This document shows, piece after piece, positions 26,984 through 36,189 of a DNA stretch of 64,000 bases. The stretch spans positions 1,178,001 through 1,242,000 of the forward strand of contig NZ_CP031834.1 of the NCBI RefSeq assembly GCF_003590645.1. Direction: 5' to 3'. A program made the translations under genes and the position numbers. Each line of letters starts with the position of its first letter. The stretch's first letter is position 1. The DNA is from Mesorhizobium sp. DCY119 (GTDB lineage: Bacteria; Pseudomonadota; Alphaproteobacteria; Rhizobiales; Rhizobiaceae). Below the pieces are notes generated by a model. It was not told where the DNA came from. It was given only the letters and a program-made list of their open reading frames with translations, and made no database searches.

Positions 26984-27654
26984 TGCCCTTTCCCGGCGGT
27001 ATCGAAGCGACGGCCAACGGCACGCTGTTCTTCTCGGCAATGTCGGCGCTGGTCTATTGCATGATGCTCGACGCGCCGCCGGCGATCCGGCGCACCGGCG
27101 TGAAAACTGCGGCGGTCGCTCTGCTGGCCTTGCTCGCTTTCCAGCAGGGCGGGCCGTTCCTGCTCGTCGGCGCGCTGGCGCTGAGTGCTGTCGGCGACGC
27201 CTTTCTGTCGCGCGATGGCGACAAGGCGTTTCTCGGCGGGCTCTGCGCCTTTCTTGCCGGGCATCTGTTCTACATCGTCCTGTTCGTCGTTTCCGGCAGC
27301 ACGATTGCAGCGTTTCTGTCGTCGCCCTTGCGCATCGCCGGCGCTCTGGCCATGGGCGTCTTCGCCTTCGGCATGCTCAAGACGCTATGGCCGCGCGTCG
27401 ATGCCGGCCTGCGGCTGCCGATCGCGGTCTATGTCCTGGCGATCCTCGCCATGGGCGTCACGTCGCTGACGCTGGATTATTCCTGGGCAATTTTGGGCGC
27501 TGTGTTGTTCATGGCCTCTGACGCGCTGCTGGCCACGGAAAAGTTCCTGCTGCCCGCCGGCTCGCCGCGCGGCGTCTGGAGGCGCTATGCCGTCTGGGTG
27601 CTTTATTATGCGGGGCAGGCGCTGATTACGCTCGGGTTTCTGCTGGGGCGGTAG
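26980..27654 (+). CDS. YhhN/TMEM86 family membrane protein (lysoplasmalogenase-like)
   Basis: The 224-aa protein has seven or eight hydrophobic segments with ALALSAVGDAFLSR, FLAGHLFYIVLF and GAVLFMASDALLA, the conserved acidic residues of YhhN/TMEM86 proteins. The eukaryotic members hydrolyse lysoplasmalogens; bacterial function is little known. It is translationally coupled to the EamA permease and converges on the cupin gene with a 29-bp overlap. Confidence 0.85.
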   Translation: MMPFPGGIEATANGTLFFSAMSALVYCMMLDAPPAIRRTGVKTAAVALLALLAFQQGGPFLLVGALALSAVGDAFLSRDGDKAFLGGLCAFLAGHLFYIVLFVVSGSTIAAFLSSPLRIAGALAMGVFAFGMLKTLWPRVDAGLRLPIAVYVLAILAMGVTSLTLDYSWAILGAVLFMASDALLATEKFLLPAGSPRGVWRRYAVWVLYYAGQALITLGFLLGR

Positions 27655-28069
27655 GCTCCCAGCCCTTCTCCGCCAGCTCGAACTGCGCGAACTCAAATCC
27701 CGGCGCTACGGTGCAGCCGACCAGCGTCCAGTCGCCAAGGCTTTGCGCCGTCTGCCACCAGCCGGCGGGCACGACATGCTGCGGACGCTCGCCTGCCGCA
27801 AGATCCGGCCCGAGGCGATGCTCGCTCACGCCGCCGCCTTCCTGATGCATGCGCAGCGTCAACGGTGCCCCGGCATGATAGTGCCAGACCTCGACGGCGT
27901 CCCGGACCCGGTGCCAGGCCGAAACATCACCCTTTTCGAGCAGGAAATAGATTGCCGTCGAATGGCCACGCGGATTGCGCGCCGTCGCGTCGCGAAAGGT
28001 CTCGGCATACCAGCCGCCTTCCGGGTGACGCTTCATGCCCAGCGTCTCGATGATCGACGCGGCGTCCAT
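27626..28069 (-). CDS. Cupin-fold DUF985 protein
   Basis: The 147-aa protein reads HPEGGWYAETFRD, STAIYFLLEKGDVSAWHRV, EVWHYHAGAPL and VPAGWWQTAQ, the conserved blocks of DUF985 (Cupin_5), a small beta-barrel family of uncertain enzymatic role. The ATG at 28069 lies two bases after the gloB stop, so it is the second gene of a gloB operon. Confidence 0.88.
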   Translation of the reverse strand: MDAASIIETLGMKRHPEGGWYAETFRDATARNPRGHSTAIYFLLEKGDVSAWHRVRDAVEVWHYHAGAPLTLRMHQEGGGVSEHRLGPDLAAGERPQHVVPAGWWQTAQSLGDWTLVGCTVAPGFEFAQFELAEKGWEPTAPAETRA

Positions 28070-28071
28070 CG

Positions 28072-28839
28072 TCAGAATACGTCCTTGCGCTTGCGGATCT
28101 CGGCGAAGACCTCGACGTCGGAAGCCTTTTCCAGCCCAAGATTCTTGCGGATCGCCGGGTCGTGCCAGCGCAGGAAGGGATTGGTCGCCAGTTCCTCGCC
28201 GATCGTCGTCGGCAGCGTCGGCTTGTCGTCGGCACGCAGCTTTTCGATCCTGGCCGCACGTTCCTTCAAGGCCGAATTGGTCGGGTCGACCGACAGCGCG
28301 AAGCGGGCATTGGCCAGCGTGTATTCGTGGCCGCAATAGACCTTGGTTTCCGGCGGCAGTGCGGCGAGCTTCTTCAGCGATTCGAACATGGCCGCCGCCG
28401 GCTTCTCGAACAGCCGCCCACAGCCCAGCGCAAACAGCGTGTCGGCGGTGAACACCACCTTGGCGTCCGGAAAATAATAGCAGACATGGCCGGCCGTATG
28501 CCCCGGCGTCTCGATGACATGGACCTGCTGGCTGCCGAAGCTGAAAACCGAGCCGTCTTCCACCGTTTCGTCGATGCCGGGGATTTTTGCCGCTTCCGCC
28601 TCCGGTCCGATGATACGCAGGCCGAATCGCTCCTTCAGCGCCAGGTTGGCCTCGACGTGGTCGGCATGGTGATGCGTGGTCAGGATCACGTTCGGCGTCC
28701 AGCCGGTGCGACGCACCGCCGCCAGAATCGGCGCCTGTTCCGGCGCGTCCATGAGTGCGGTCTGCCCGGTTTCGCCGTCATGCACCAGAACGCCGAAATT
28801 GTCGCTCCGGCACATGAATTGTTCGATCCTCAGCGTCAT
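28072..28839 (-). CDS. gloB: Hydroxyacylglutathione hydrolase (glyoxalase II)
   Basis: The 255-aa metallo-beta-lactamase-fold enzyme has THHHADH (55-61), [26 protein letters not shown] and [14 protein letters not shown], the full metal and glutathione-site signature of GloB. It hydrolyses S-lactoylglutathione to lactate and glutathione in methylglyoxal detoxification. It heads a two-gene unit with the DUF985 gene. Confidence 0.95.
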   Translation of the reverse strand: MTLRIEQFMCRSDNFGVLVHDGETGQTALMDAPEQAPILAAVRRTGWTPNVILTTHHHADHVEANLALKERFGLRIIGPEAEAAKIPGIDETVEDGSVFSFGSQQVHVIETPGHTAGHVCYYFPDAKVVFTADTLFALGCGRLFEKPAAAMFESLKKLAALPPETKVYCGHEYTLANARFALSVDPTNSALKERAARIEKLRADDKPTLPTTIGEELATNPFLRWHDPAIRKNLGLEKASDVEVFAEIRKRKDVF

Positions 28840-28890
28840 CGGCAGTCTCCTTGGTTTGGTGGCGACGATAGGGCTGGCTTCAACCTGTGC

Positions 28891-29391
28891 CTAGTCCGGA
28901 AATGTTTCAACGCGTTGCGTGTAAATCTGAAACGCGGCGCGCCTATATGTCGATTGTGCCTTCGGATGATCGTGAGTATCGGTGTGAAGCCAGACGCGAG
29001 AAGGCGCGCGAGACCAGATTTCGCGAAGTGCGGTGTCCAGCAGATAGGGGCCGAGTTTTCGGCCCTGAAATTCGCCAATCAGGCCGAAGTGGGTAAGTTC
29101 TACTTCCGGGATTCCTACGCCATGAAATTCACAAAGGCCGGCGCTCTTTCCGATAACGCGCAGGACATAAATATGTGTGGCTGGGTTGCCGAGAAAATGG
29201 TGGAGCTCATCTGCCGGCATCCGTAACCGCTGGTCCCACTGCAACGGCTCACCAACGGCGCGATATAGAACCAGGTAGTCCGCCGGATCGAGGGTTTCCC
29301 GCCCTATGCTGACACCGGCGATTGGCATGGGGAGGGCCGCACCTCTCGGTGGCGCCACCATCTCCATGTATGTGACAAGAAGGTCGACCAT
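28891..29391 (-). CDS. GNAT family N-acetyltransferase
   Basis: The 166-aa protein has the GNAT core: IYVLRVIGKSAGLCEFHGV, VELTHFGLIGEFQGRKLGPYLL (acetyl-CoA loop 'QGRKLG') and VWLHTDTHDHPKAQSTYRRAAF with the closing strand QIYTQRVETF. Substrate is unknown. It lies 51 bp upstream of gloB on the same strand. Confidence 0.85.
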   Translation of the reverse strand: MVDLLVTYMEMVAPPRGAALPMPIAGVSIGRETLDPADYLVLYRAVGEPLQWDQRLRMPADELHHFLGNPATHIYVLRVIGKSAGLCEFHGVGIPEVELTHFGLIGEFQGRKLGPYLLDTALREIWSRAPSRVWLHTDTHDHPKAQSTYRRAAFQIYTQRVETFPD

Positions 29392-29544
29392 GCTGCCTCA
29401 AGACCGGAGGGCCCATGCCGCGAGCCCGATGTTCCCACCGGTTAGTGCCTATCGCTGTTCGTCATTGCAACCCGGCTCGATCCAAACCGCGATTGGGCCA
29501 AGCCCTTTGTTGTGCTTGCGCGGCAAGGCCGCTACCGTCGCGCC

Positions 29545-30315
29545 ATGAATTCGGACATTGTCGATCTTCGTTCCTTCTACAGCACCACGCTCGGGCGCGT
29601 CGCCGAGCAGTCGATCGGCATGGCGCTGGCCTCGGTCTGGGCCGGCATTCCCAATGAGCGGCTGGTCGGACTCGGCTATGCGCTGCCCTGGCTCGACCGC
29701 TTCGGCAGCGATGCCGAGCGGGTCTTTGCCTTCATGCCGGCAACGCAGGGGGCGGTGAACTGGCCGCCGTCGCGGCCGTCTTCCACGGCGCTGGTGTTCG
29801 ACGAGGAACTGCCGCTGGTCGATTCCTCCATCGATCGCATGCTGCTGGTGCATTCGCTGGAACATGCGGAAAATCCGCGCGAAACGCTGAAGGAGGTCTG
29901 GCGCGTGCTGTCGCCGGCGGGCCGTGTCGTCATCGTCGTGCCCAACCGGCGCGGCGTCTGGGCGCGCTTCGAGCACACGCCCTTCGGCACCGGCCGGCCG
30001 TTCTCGCGCGGCCAGCTCAACGAGCTGCTGCGCGATGCCAATTTCACGCCCTCGGCCTGGTCGGAGGCGCTCATGTTTCCGCCCTCGCGCCGCCGTTTCA
30101 TGCTGCGCTTCCACAATATACTCGAGCGCTCGGGCCGGCGTTTCTGGCCGATCTTTTCCGGCGTCATCGTGGTGGAGGCACAGAAGCGCCTCTACCAGGG
30201 TGTGCCAGTCGCCCAGCGCGCGTCGCGCCGCGTCTTCATGCCGGTGCTGACGCCGCAGGGCGCCGGGCGCCATGCGCGGGAAAGCACGGGTTCTGACCCT
30301 AAGCCGGCTGCATGA
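29545..30315 (+). CDS. Class I SAM-dependent methyltransferase-like protein
   Basis: The 256-aa protein has the later methyltransferase motifs (VDSSIDRMLLVHSLEHAENP, EVWRVLSPAGRVVIVVPNR, FSRGQLNELLRDANF), but motif I is degenerate (LVGLGYALPWLDRF), so its cofactor binding may be weak. It is the gene divergent from the gloB side in relatives as I recall them. Its 3' end overlaps the MFS gene by 17 bp, convergently. Confidence 0.8.
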   Translation: MNSDIVDLRSFYSTTLGRVAEQSIGMALASVWAGIPNERLVGLGYALPWLDRFGSDAERVFAFMPATQGAVNWPPSRPSSTALVFDEELPLVDSSIDRMLLVHSLEHAENPRETLKEVWRVLSPAGRVVIVVPNRRGVWARFEHTPFGTGRPFSRGQLNELLRDANFTPSAWSEALMFPPSRRRFMLRFHNILERSGRRFWPIFSGVIVVEAQKRLYQGVPVAQRASRRVFMPVLTPQGAGRHARESTGSDPKPAA

Positions 30316-31582
30316 CCTCTCTGCCTCGCGTTTCGGCCGGGTCGATGAGCAGCGAGAGCGCTGCGGCTGCTATTGCCGTCATGCCGGCGATCTGGAAGGC
30401 GAGAACGTAGTCGCCCTGCATCTCGCGCAGCGCACCGCCGAAGAAGGCAGCAGTCGCCGCGCCGACCTGGTGGCCGGCGACGATCCAGCCGAACACCAGC
30501 GGGCCGGAGCGGTCGCCGAAGGATTCATTGGCGAGGCGCAGGGTCGGTGGCACGGTGGCGATCCAGTCGAGCCCGTAGAGGATGGCGAAGATCGTCAGGC
30601 TCAGGCCCGAGAAGCCGGAATAGGGCAGGTAGATCAGCGACAGGCCGCGAATGCCGTAATAGACGCCGAGCAGTTTTCGCGGATCGAAACGGTCGGTGAG
30701 CCAGCCCGACAGCGTCGTGCCGATCAGGTCGAACACGCCCATCAGCGCCAGCAGGCCGGCGGCGCGAACCTCGGGAATGCCCATGTCGCCGCAGAATGCG
30801 ATGAGATGCGTGCCGACGAGGCCGTTGGTGGTGAAGCCGCAGATGAAGAAGGTGGCGAAGAGATACCAGAACACTCGCGTGCCGGCGGCGCGGCGCAGCG
30901 TGCCGAGCGTCGTGGTGAGGAAATTGCCTTGGGTGGCGGGCGCGTCCTGCTCGTTGTCGCCTTCGGCCCCATAGCGCGCCAGGCCGATCGAGGAGGGCCG
31001 CTCCGGTACCAGGAAATAGACCAGCGGCAGGAGGGCGGCGGTCGCGATCGAAACCGTGATCACCACCGGCCGCCAGCCGCCATACTGCGCAAGCGCTGCC
31101 AATGCCGGCAGGAACACCAGCATGCCGGTGGCGCTCGAGGCCGACATCAGGCCCATCATCAGGCCGCGATTGGTCTTGAACCAGCGGTTGACGATGGTGG
31201 CGCCCAGCACCGAGGCCACTGCACCTGAGCCGATGCCGGAAAAGATGCCCCATGTGGCGACCAGGTGCCACGGCTCGGTCATGAACAGGCTGAGCGCGGT
31301 GGAGGCCGACATCAGCGCGATCGACGCCATCACCGTGCGGCGCAGGCCGACCCGGTCCATCAATGCGGCCGCGAACGGGCCGGCGAGACCGTAGAGGAAG
31401 ATGCCGATGGCGGCTGCCAGCGAAATCGCGTCGCGCCGCCAGCCGAAGGCTTCCTCCAGCGGCAGCATCAGCACGCTGGGTGCCGAGCGCATGCCGGCGG
31501 CGATCAGCAGCGAAACAAAGATGACCGCGACAACCACGAAAGCATAGCGCTGGCCAAAGGGACGGTTCTGTATTATGTTCAT
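30299..31582 (-). CDS. Major facilitator superfamily transporter (oxalate/formate-antiporter-like)
   Basis: The 427-aa protein has twelve predicted helices, with the MFS loop GLAGPFAAALMDRVGLRRTV after helix 2 and GWLTDRFDPRKLLGVYYGIRG (in part) in the second half. The start ATG at 31582-31580 is directly abutted by a perfect 19-bp operator arm, leaving no room for an ordinary RBS. Divergent TetR control and this operator suggest an inducible exporter; substrate is unknown. Confidence 0.88.
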   Translation of the reverse strand: MNIIQNRPFGQRYAFVVVAVIFVSLLIAAGMRSAPSVLMLPLEEAFGWRRDAISLAAAIGIFLYGLAGPFAAALMDRVGLRRTVMASIALMSASTALSLFMTEPWHLVATWGIFSGIGSGAVASVLGATIVNRWFKTNRGLMMGLMSASSATGMLVFLPALAALAQYGGWRPVVITVSIATAALLPLVYFLVPERPSSIGLARYGAEGDNEQDAPATQGNFLTTTLGTLRRAAGTRVFWYLFATFFICGFTTNGLVGTHLIAFCGDMGIPEVRAAGLLALMGVFDLIGTTLSGWLTDRFDPRKLLGVYYGIRGLSLIYLPYSGFSGLSLTIFAILYGLDWIATVPPTLRLANESFGDRSGPLVFGWIVAGHQVGAATAAFFGGALREMQGDYVLAFQIAGMTAIAAAALSLLIDPAETRGREVMQPA

Positions 31583-31636
31583 GTTACTGACCGGTACGTT
31601 TCAGAATACGCATTGATACGTACCGGTCAGTAACAT
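31581..31636. promoter_or_regulatory. 19-bp perfect inverted repeat, TetR operator region
   Basis: Arm 1, ATGTTACTGACCGGTACGT (31581-31599), is the exact reverse complement of arm 2, ACGTACCGGTCAGTAACAT (31618-31636); 18 bases lie between. Each arm contains the palindromic core ACCGGT, so there may be two operators facing the two divergent promoters. Confidence 0.85.
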
Positions 31637-31654
31637 TGTCAAGCGAGTTTATTC

Positions 31655-32281
31655 ATGTCACCCGAAAAAGCTGCTACGCAACTGTCAGAAACTGCCAATT
31701 CAGATGAGGCGACGCCACCGCTACGCGCTGCCGATCGCATATTGGGTGTGGCGCGAAACCTGTTCTATCGCGAGGGCATCCGCGCCATCGGCGTCGACGA
31801 GATCGTGCGCCAGGCCGGCGTCACCAAGCCCAGCCTTTACCGCAGCTTCCCGTCGAAGGACGAGCTCGCCGCGTCTTATCTGCGCGCCTATGAGGCCGAG
31901 TTCTGGGAGCGCTTCGACGAGGCAGTGGCGGCTCATCCGGGCGATCCGCGCGCGCAGATCAAAGCCTTTCTCACCCGCGTCGGAAAGCGGGCGGTGACGC
32001 AGGACTATCGCGGCTGCGGCATGACCAATGCGGCGGTCGAATATCCCGAGCATGACAATCCGGCCCGCCAGGTGGGCGAAAACAACAAGCGTGAATTGCG
32101 CCGCCGCCTGCGCGCCATGGCTGCCGAAATGGGCGCCGAGGATGGCGACACGCTGGGCGACGGCCTGCTGCTTCTGCTCGAAGGTGCCTATGTTTCGGGC
32201 CAGCTTTTCGGCCCCGGCGGCCCGGCGGCATCCGTTGCCGTCAACGCCGACCGGCTGATCGCGGCGAGTTTGAAGGGATAG
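31655..32281 (+). CDS. TetR/AcrR family transcriptional regulator
   Basis: The 208-aa regulator has a typical TetR helix-turn-helix (ARNLFYREGIRAIGVDEIV, then RQAGVTKPSLYRSFPSKDEL) near residues 30-75, followed by a ligand domain with the CGMTNAAVEYPEHDNPAR segment of the TetR_C group. A Cys in GCGM could sense reactive compounds (speculation). It starts 19 bases after the operator arm, so it is likely autorepressed along with the MFS pump. Confidence 0.9.
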   Translation: MSPEKAATQLSETANSDEATPPLRAADRILGVARNLFYREGIRAIGVDEIVRQAGVTKPSLYRSFPSKDELAASYLRAYEAEFWERFDEAVAAHPGDPRAQIKAFLTRVGKRAVTQDYRGCGMTNAAVEYPEHDNPARQVGENNKRELRRRLRAMAAEMGAEDGDTLGDGLLLLLEGAYVSGQLFGPGGPAASVAVNADRLIAASLKG

Positions 32282-32291
32282 GCTTCGGGCT

Positions 32292-33587
32292 CTATTCCGA
32301 GCCCACCAGCCGTCGCGGTTCGCGTTCGGGCAGAAGTTCGCCGGATATCTGTGTGACGTTTTCAGAAGGGCGTGTGTCCGCCTGCTCGACCTCGCGCAGC
32401 CATTCGCGCCAGATCGCAACCAGCAGCGCCATCAGCACCGGACCGATGAACAGGCCGAGGAAACCCATTGTCTTCACGCCGCCGATCAGGCCGAAGAAGG
32501 TCGGCAGGAAGGGCAGCTTGATCGGCCCGCCGACGAGTTTGGGCCGCAGCGTCTTGTCGACGATGAACAGCTCGATCGCGCCCCAGGCAAACAGGCTGAT
32601 GCCGGCAATGGGCGAGCCGCGCGCCACCAGATAGGCCGAGACGAGCGTGAACGACAGCGGTGCGCCGCCCGGTATCAACGCCATGACGCCGGTCAGCACG
32701 CCGAGCGTCACCGGCGAGGGCACGCCGGCGATCCAGTAGGCGATGCCCAGCACCACGCCTTCGCCGATGGCGATCAGCGTCATGCCGGTCACCGTCGAGC
32801 TGATGGTTGCCGGCACCACGCCGGAAATCCGCTCCCAGCGCGTCGGCAATATGCGTTCGCCGAGCCGGCCGATCTGGGCTGCGAAACTCTCGCCGTCGCG
32901 ATAGACGAAGAACAGCGCAATCAGCATGAAAAGCAACGTCAGAAGCAGGTTGAACGCCCCGCCGCCGGCGGCCAGAACGCCGCGATAGATGCTGCCGATA
33001 TTGGCGCCACTGATGATCTGGATAAGTTCGCCAATCGCGCCGGGATGGCCGATATAGCGCGTCCATTGCTGGTCGAACCATTCGCCCGCGATGGGCAGGG
33101 CGACTATCCAGGCGGGTGTCGGCGCGCCGTGCTTGTTGGTCTCGACGGCCCAGCCGAACCATTCCCGCACCTCGTTGACGGTGTAGGTTCCGGCCAGCAC
33201 GATCGGCACGACGAGGAAGGTGACGATGAACAGGATCGCCAGCGTGGCTGCGACTGTCCTGTTGCCGGAAACGGCGTCGAGAAGCCTGCGGTACAGCGGC
33301 CAACTCGCAAAGGCGATCACCAGCGCCGCCAGAACCGGCACCAGGAAACCGTTGAAGAAATAGATGCCGGCGGCGACGATCAGCACCAGCAGCCAGCGCG
33401 CTGCCGTCAGCGGCGGGATCAACGGAATGCGCGAGGGCGTGGAAAGGCCAAGCAGGCGTGGTTCCCGTCTGGACGTTCCGTATTCCGGGTCGCTCAAAAG
33501 CTTTTTCTCCTGCGGCAATGGCGCATCTTCATCTTCGTAACCCTTTTGGGTGGAGAGCACCAAGCGTTTTCGCGCGGGCGTCGGCAT
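32292..33587 (-). CDS. AI-2E family transporter
   Basis: The 431-aa membrane protein has a ~60-residue polar N-terminus, then eight predicted helices with the AI-2E/PerM features FFVYRDGESFAAQIGRL, PSPVTLGVLTGVMALIPGGAPL (in part) and LFAWGAIELFIVDKTLRPKLVGG (in part). Members export AI-2 or act as ion transporters; no evidence here for either. It converges with the TetR gene, 10 bp apart. Confidence 0.87.
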   Translation of the reverse strand: MPTPARKRLVLSTQKGYEDEDAPLPQEKKLLSDPEYGTSRREPRLLGLSTPSRIPLIPPLTAARWLLVLIVAAGIYFFNGFLVPVLAALVIAFASWPLYRRLLDAVSGNRTVAATLAILFIVTFLVVPIVLAGTYTVNEVREWFGWAVETNKHGAPTPAWIVALPIAGEWFDQQWTRYIGHPGAIGELIQIISGANIGSIYRGVLAAGGGAFNLLLTLLFMLIALFFVYRDGESFAAQIGRLGERILPTRWERISGVVPATISSTVTGMTLIAIGEGVVLGIAYWIAGVPSPVTLGVLTGVMALIPGGAPLSFTLVSAYLVARGSPIAGISLFAWGAIELFIVDKTLRPKLVGGPIKLPFLPTFFGLIGGVKTMGFLGLFIGPVLMALLVAIWREWLREVEQADTRPSENVTQISGELLPEREPRRLVGSE

Positions 33588-33897
33588 TTGCCAATCGCGC
33601 CTTGGCGATTCGCCGATGTCAGTGCGACCGTAGCCGGAGAATCGTACGGGGTTGTGACATGGCGGCGCTTTTGGGAATGGGTGCGTCCTTCGAGGCTCGC
33701 TGCGCTCGTACCTCAGGGGAGGGAGGGCAGCGATGAAGTGCGTCGGCGTATTCTCCCCCCTTGAGGGGGAGATGGCGCGCAGCGCCAGAGGGGGTCGGTT
33801 AAGGCAGCGCGCAGCGCAAAAGGAACGTCGAGCACTGCCGCAGCGACCCCGCCCGGCGGCTTTGCCGCCACCCTCCCCTCAAGGGGGAGGGAGAGGG
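33588..33897. other. Intergenic region containing a family C repeat
   Basis: 310 bp without a gene lie between two minus-strand genes. The first ~165 bp hold the upstream region of the AI-2E gene; the rest is a palindromic repeat ending next to the metA stop codon. Confidence 0.6.
33753..33893. repeat. Palindromic intergenic repeat, family C (copy 1)
   Basis: CTCCCCCCTTGAGGGGGAG at the left and CCTCCCCTCAAGGGGGAGGG at the right are inverted, and internal GGGGTCG is mirrored by CTGCCGCAGCGACCCC. The block CTGCCGCA(A/G)CGACCCC recurs, inverted, in the copy at 61594-61750. Confidence 0.75.
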
Positions 33898-34818
33898 CTA
33901 CGCCCCTCCGACATCTTCCAGATTGAAAGACGTCGTCTGATAGACCTGGTTGATCCAGTTGCCGAAGAGCAGGTGGGCGTGCGAGCGCCAGCGGTTGAGC
34001 GGGGGGCGGGCAGGATCGTTGTCGGGGTAATAGCCGTGCGGGACGTCGATCGGCGTGCCGGCGGCGACGTCGCGGTCGTATTCGTCCTTGAGCGAGGTGG
34101 AATCGTATTCGATGTGGTTGAACATATAGAGCCGGTTGCCGGCCGTTTCAGCCAGCAGGCAGGGGCCGGTCGCGTCCGATTCCATCAGTAGGTCCAGGCC
34201 CGTGTCCGCTTTTATGTCGGCGCTGCGCACCTCCGTCCAGCGGGAAACGGGGATGGCGAAATCGTCCGAGAAGCCTGCAAGATAGGGCGAGGCTGGCGCA
34301 TGGTTGCGATGGCGGAAGACGCCGAAGGCCTTCTTGTCGAGCGTGTATTTGGGAACCTGGTGGAAATGCCAGGCGGCGGCCATCGCTCCCCAGCAGATGA
34401 AGAAGGAGGAGTGGACGTTGGTCACCGTCCAATCGAGGATACGCTGGAGCTCGTTCCAGTAGGTGACATCCTCGAAGTCCAGCAGCTCTATCGGCGCGCC
34501 GGTGATGATGAAACCGTCGAACTTGCGGTGCCTGACTTCCTCCCAGGTCCGGTAGAAGGAAATCAGATGCTCCTCGGGCGTATTCTTCGCCACATGATTG
34601 CCGATGCGCACCAGCGTCAGCTCCACCTGAAGCGGCGAGGCGCCGATCAGCCGCGCGAACTGCGTTTCCGTGCGGATCTTGTTGGGCATCAGGTTGAGCA
34701 GGGCGATCTGCAGCGGACGGATGTCCTGGCGCAGCGCCGTGCGCTCGTCCATCACGGACACGCCTTCGCGTACAAGCACCTCACGGGCGGGGAGCTGATC
34801 GGGAATCTTGATCGGCAT
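33898..34818 (-). CDS. metA: Homoserine O-acyltransferase (MetA; predicted acetyl-CoA type)
   Basis: The 306-aa enzyme is full length, with nucleophile C142 (FFICWGAM) and H235/E237 (HIEYDS) at the E. coli MetA positions. Residue 111 is Glu (GAPIELLDF), where E. coli has Gly; in characterised MetA proteins Glu111 goes with acetyl-CoA and Gly111 with succinyl-CoA, so this is predicted to make O-acetylhomoserine for methionine synthesis. Control by SAM is shown by the SAM-II aptamer and terminator in its leader. ATG 34818 starts the [11 protein letters not shown] family N-terminus. Confidence 0.95.
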   Translation of the reverse strand: MPIKIPDQLPAREVLVREGVSVMDERTALRQDIRPLQIALLNLMPNKIRTETQFARLIGASPLQVELTLVRIGNHVAKNTPEEHLISFYRTWEEVRHRKFDGFIITGAPIELLDFEDVTYWNELQRILDWTVTNVHSSFFICWGAMAAAWHFHQVPKYTLDKKAFGVFRHRNHAPASPYLAGFSDDFAIPVSRWTEVRSADIKADTGLDLLMESDATGPCLLAETAGNRLYMFNHIEYDSTSLKDEYDRDVAAGTPIDVPHGYYPDNDPARPPLNRWRSHAHLLFGNWINQVYQTTSFNLEDVGGA

Positions 34819-34835
34819 CGCACAAACTCCAAAAC

Positions 34836-34867
34836 AAAAAAGACCGGCGGCGAAATCGCTACCGGTC
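34836..34867 (-). terminator. Intrinsic terminator of the metA leader (riboswitch expression platform)
   Basis: On the minus strand GACCGG and CCGGTC close a hairpin with an inner GCG/CGC pair and ATTT loop, followed by TTTTTTG. The 5' arm includes TAGCG, which can instead pair with CGCTA at the 3' end of the aptamer, giving an antiterminator. Confidence 0.8.
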
Positions 34868-34890
34868 CGAACGAATTGAGTCGTTATCGG

Positions 34891-34943
34891 TCCCTTTAGC
34901 GACTTATTTAACGTGGCTGCAAGCCGACCGGCCAAATCACCAC
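34891..34943 (-). promoter_or_regulatory. SAM-II riboswitch aptamer upstream of metA
   Basis: The minus strand reads GTGGTGATTTGGCC, then GGCTTGCAGCCACGTTAAA, then TAAGTCGCTAAAGGGA. These are the conserved blocks of the alphaproteobacterial SAM-II (metA) class, including the pseudoknot-forming GCTAAA tail. High SAM should stabilise the pseudoknot, sequester CGCTAAAGG and let the downstream terminator form. Confidence 0.92.
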
Positions 34944-34956
34944 GGAACGTGACAGT

Positions 34957-34985
34957 CTTTTACGACTGCGCCGGAGCGCCGTCAA
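34957..34985 (-). promoter_or_regulatory. Probable metA promoter
   Basis: On the minus strand TTGACG (34985-34980) and TAAAAG (34962-34957) are 17 bp apart. The predicted start near 34950 falls just before the SAM-II aptamer, as expected for a riboswitch leader. Confidence 0.65.
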
Positions 34986-35072
34986 CGGGCAAGCTTTTTC
35001 TCGACAAGCGCACCGGCGACTTGTATTTCGCTTGCGTCTCGAAATTCCCCAAAAACCCGGACAATTCCCGCG

Positions 35073-36185
35073 ATGACGAAAGCCAATGAGCCCAGCCGCC
35101 CCCAGCCGAAACCCGGCGTCATGGACATTGCGGCTTATATCCCCGGCAAGAGTGCTGCGCCGGCGGGGGTCACCAAGGTCTACAAGCTGTCGTCCAACGA
35201 GAACCCGCTCGGTGCATCGCCGGCAGCGATCGAAGCGGTGCGCGAGGTCGCGGGCAAGCTCGAATTCTATCCCGACGGCTCGGCTTCGAAGCTGCGCCAG
35301 GCGATTGCCGAGGCGCATGGCCTGAACCCGGCCAACATCGTCTGCTCCAACGGCTCCGACGAGATCATCGGCCTGCTTGCCCAGACCTATCTTCAGCCGG
35401 GTGACGAGGGCGTCTACACCGAGCACGGTTTTCTCGTCTACCAGAACTACATCAAGGCTGCCGGTGCTGTGCCGGTGGTGGCGAAGGAGACCGAGGAGCG
35501 CGCCGATGTCGACGCCATCCTCGCCGTTGTGACGCCGAAGACGAAGGTCGTGTTCCTCGCCAATCCAAACAATCCGACCGGCACCTACATCCCGTTCGAG
35601 GAGGTGCGCCGCCTGCACGCGGCCCTGCCCAAGAACGTGCTCCTGGTGCTCGATGCGGCCTACGCCGAATATGTGCGCCGCAACGATTACGAGGCGGGCG
35701 TTGAGCTCGTGGCCGGCGCGCAGAACGTCGTCATGACCCGCACTTTCTCAAAAATCCACGGCCTTGGTGGCGCGCGCATCGGCTGGGTCTATGCGCCTAC
35801 GCACATCATCGAGGCGATGGAGCGCATGCGCGGGCCGTTCAACGTCAATGCCGTTGCCATCGCGGCCGGCGTGGCGGCGATGGGCGACCGCGCCCATGTC
35901 GAGCGCACGGTGGCGCATAACGAGAAGTGGCTCGGCTGGCTGAGCGAAGAGCTTTCCGGGCTCGGCCTGAGGGTCACGCCCAGCGTCGGCAATTTCGTGC
36001 TGATCCATTTCCCGGACGATGCCAGGCATTCGGCGGCAGCGGCGGACGATTATCTGAGTGCGCGGGGCTATATCCTGCGGCGCGTTGCCGGCTACGGTTT
36101 TCCCAACGCGCTGCGGATGACAGTCGGAACCGAAGACGCCAATCGCGGCGTAGTCGCCGCACTCACCGAATTCCTGAAAAGTTGA
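35073..36185 (+). CDS. hisC: Histidinol-phosphate aminotransferase
   Basis: The 370-aa PLP enzyme has [13 protein letters not shown] near the N-terminus, [21 protein letters not shown] and the PLP-lysine motif [15 protein letters not shown]. HisC converts imidazole-acetol phosphate to histidinol phosphate; in alphaproteobacteria this paralogue next to tyrC probably also transaminates aromatic precursors. tyrC begins four bases after its stop. Confidence 0.93.
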   Translation: MTKANEPSRPQPKPGVMDIAAYIPGKSAAPAGVTKVYKLSSNENPLGASPAAIEAVREVAGKLEFYPDGSASKLRQAIAEAHGLNPANIVCSNGSDEIIGLLAQTYLQPGDEGVYTEHGFLVYQNYIKAAGAVPVVAKETEERADVDAILAVVTPKTKVVFLANPNNPTGTYIPFEEVRRLHAALPKNVLLVLDAAYAEYVRRNDYEAGVELVAGAQNVVMTRTFSKIHGLGGARIGWVYAPTHIIEAMERMRGPFNVNAVAIAAGVAAMGDRAHVERTVAHNEKWLGWLSEELSGLGLRVTPSVGNFVLIHFPDDARHSAAAADDYLSARGYILRRVAGYGFPNALRMTVGTEDANRGVVAALTEFLKS

Positions 36186-36189
36186 AGAA

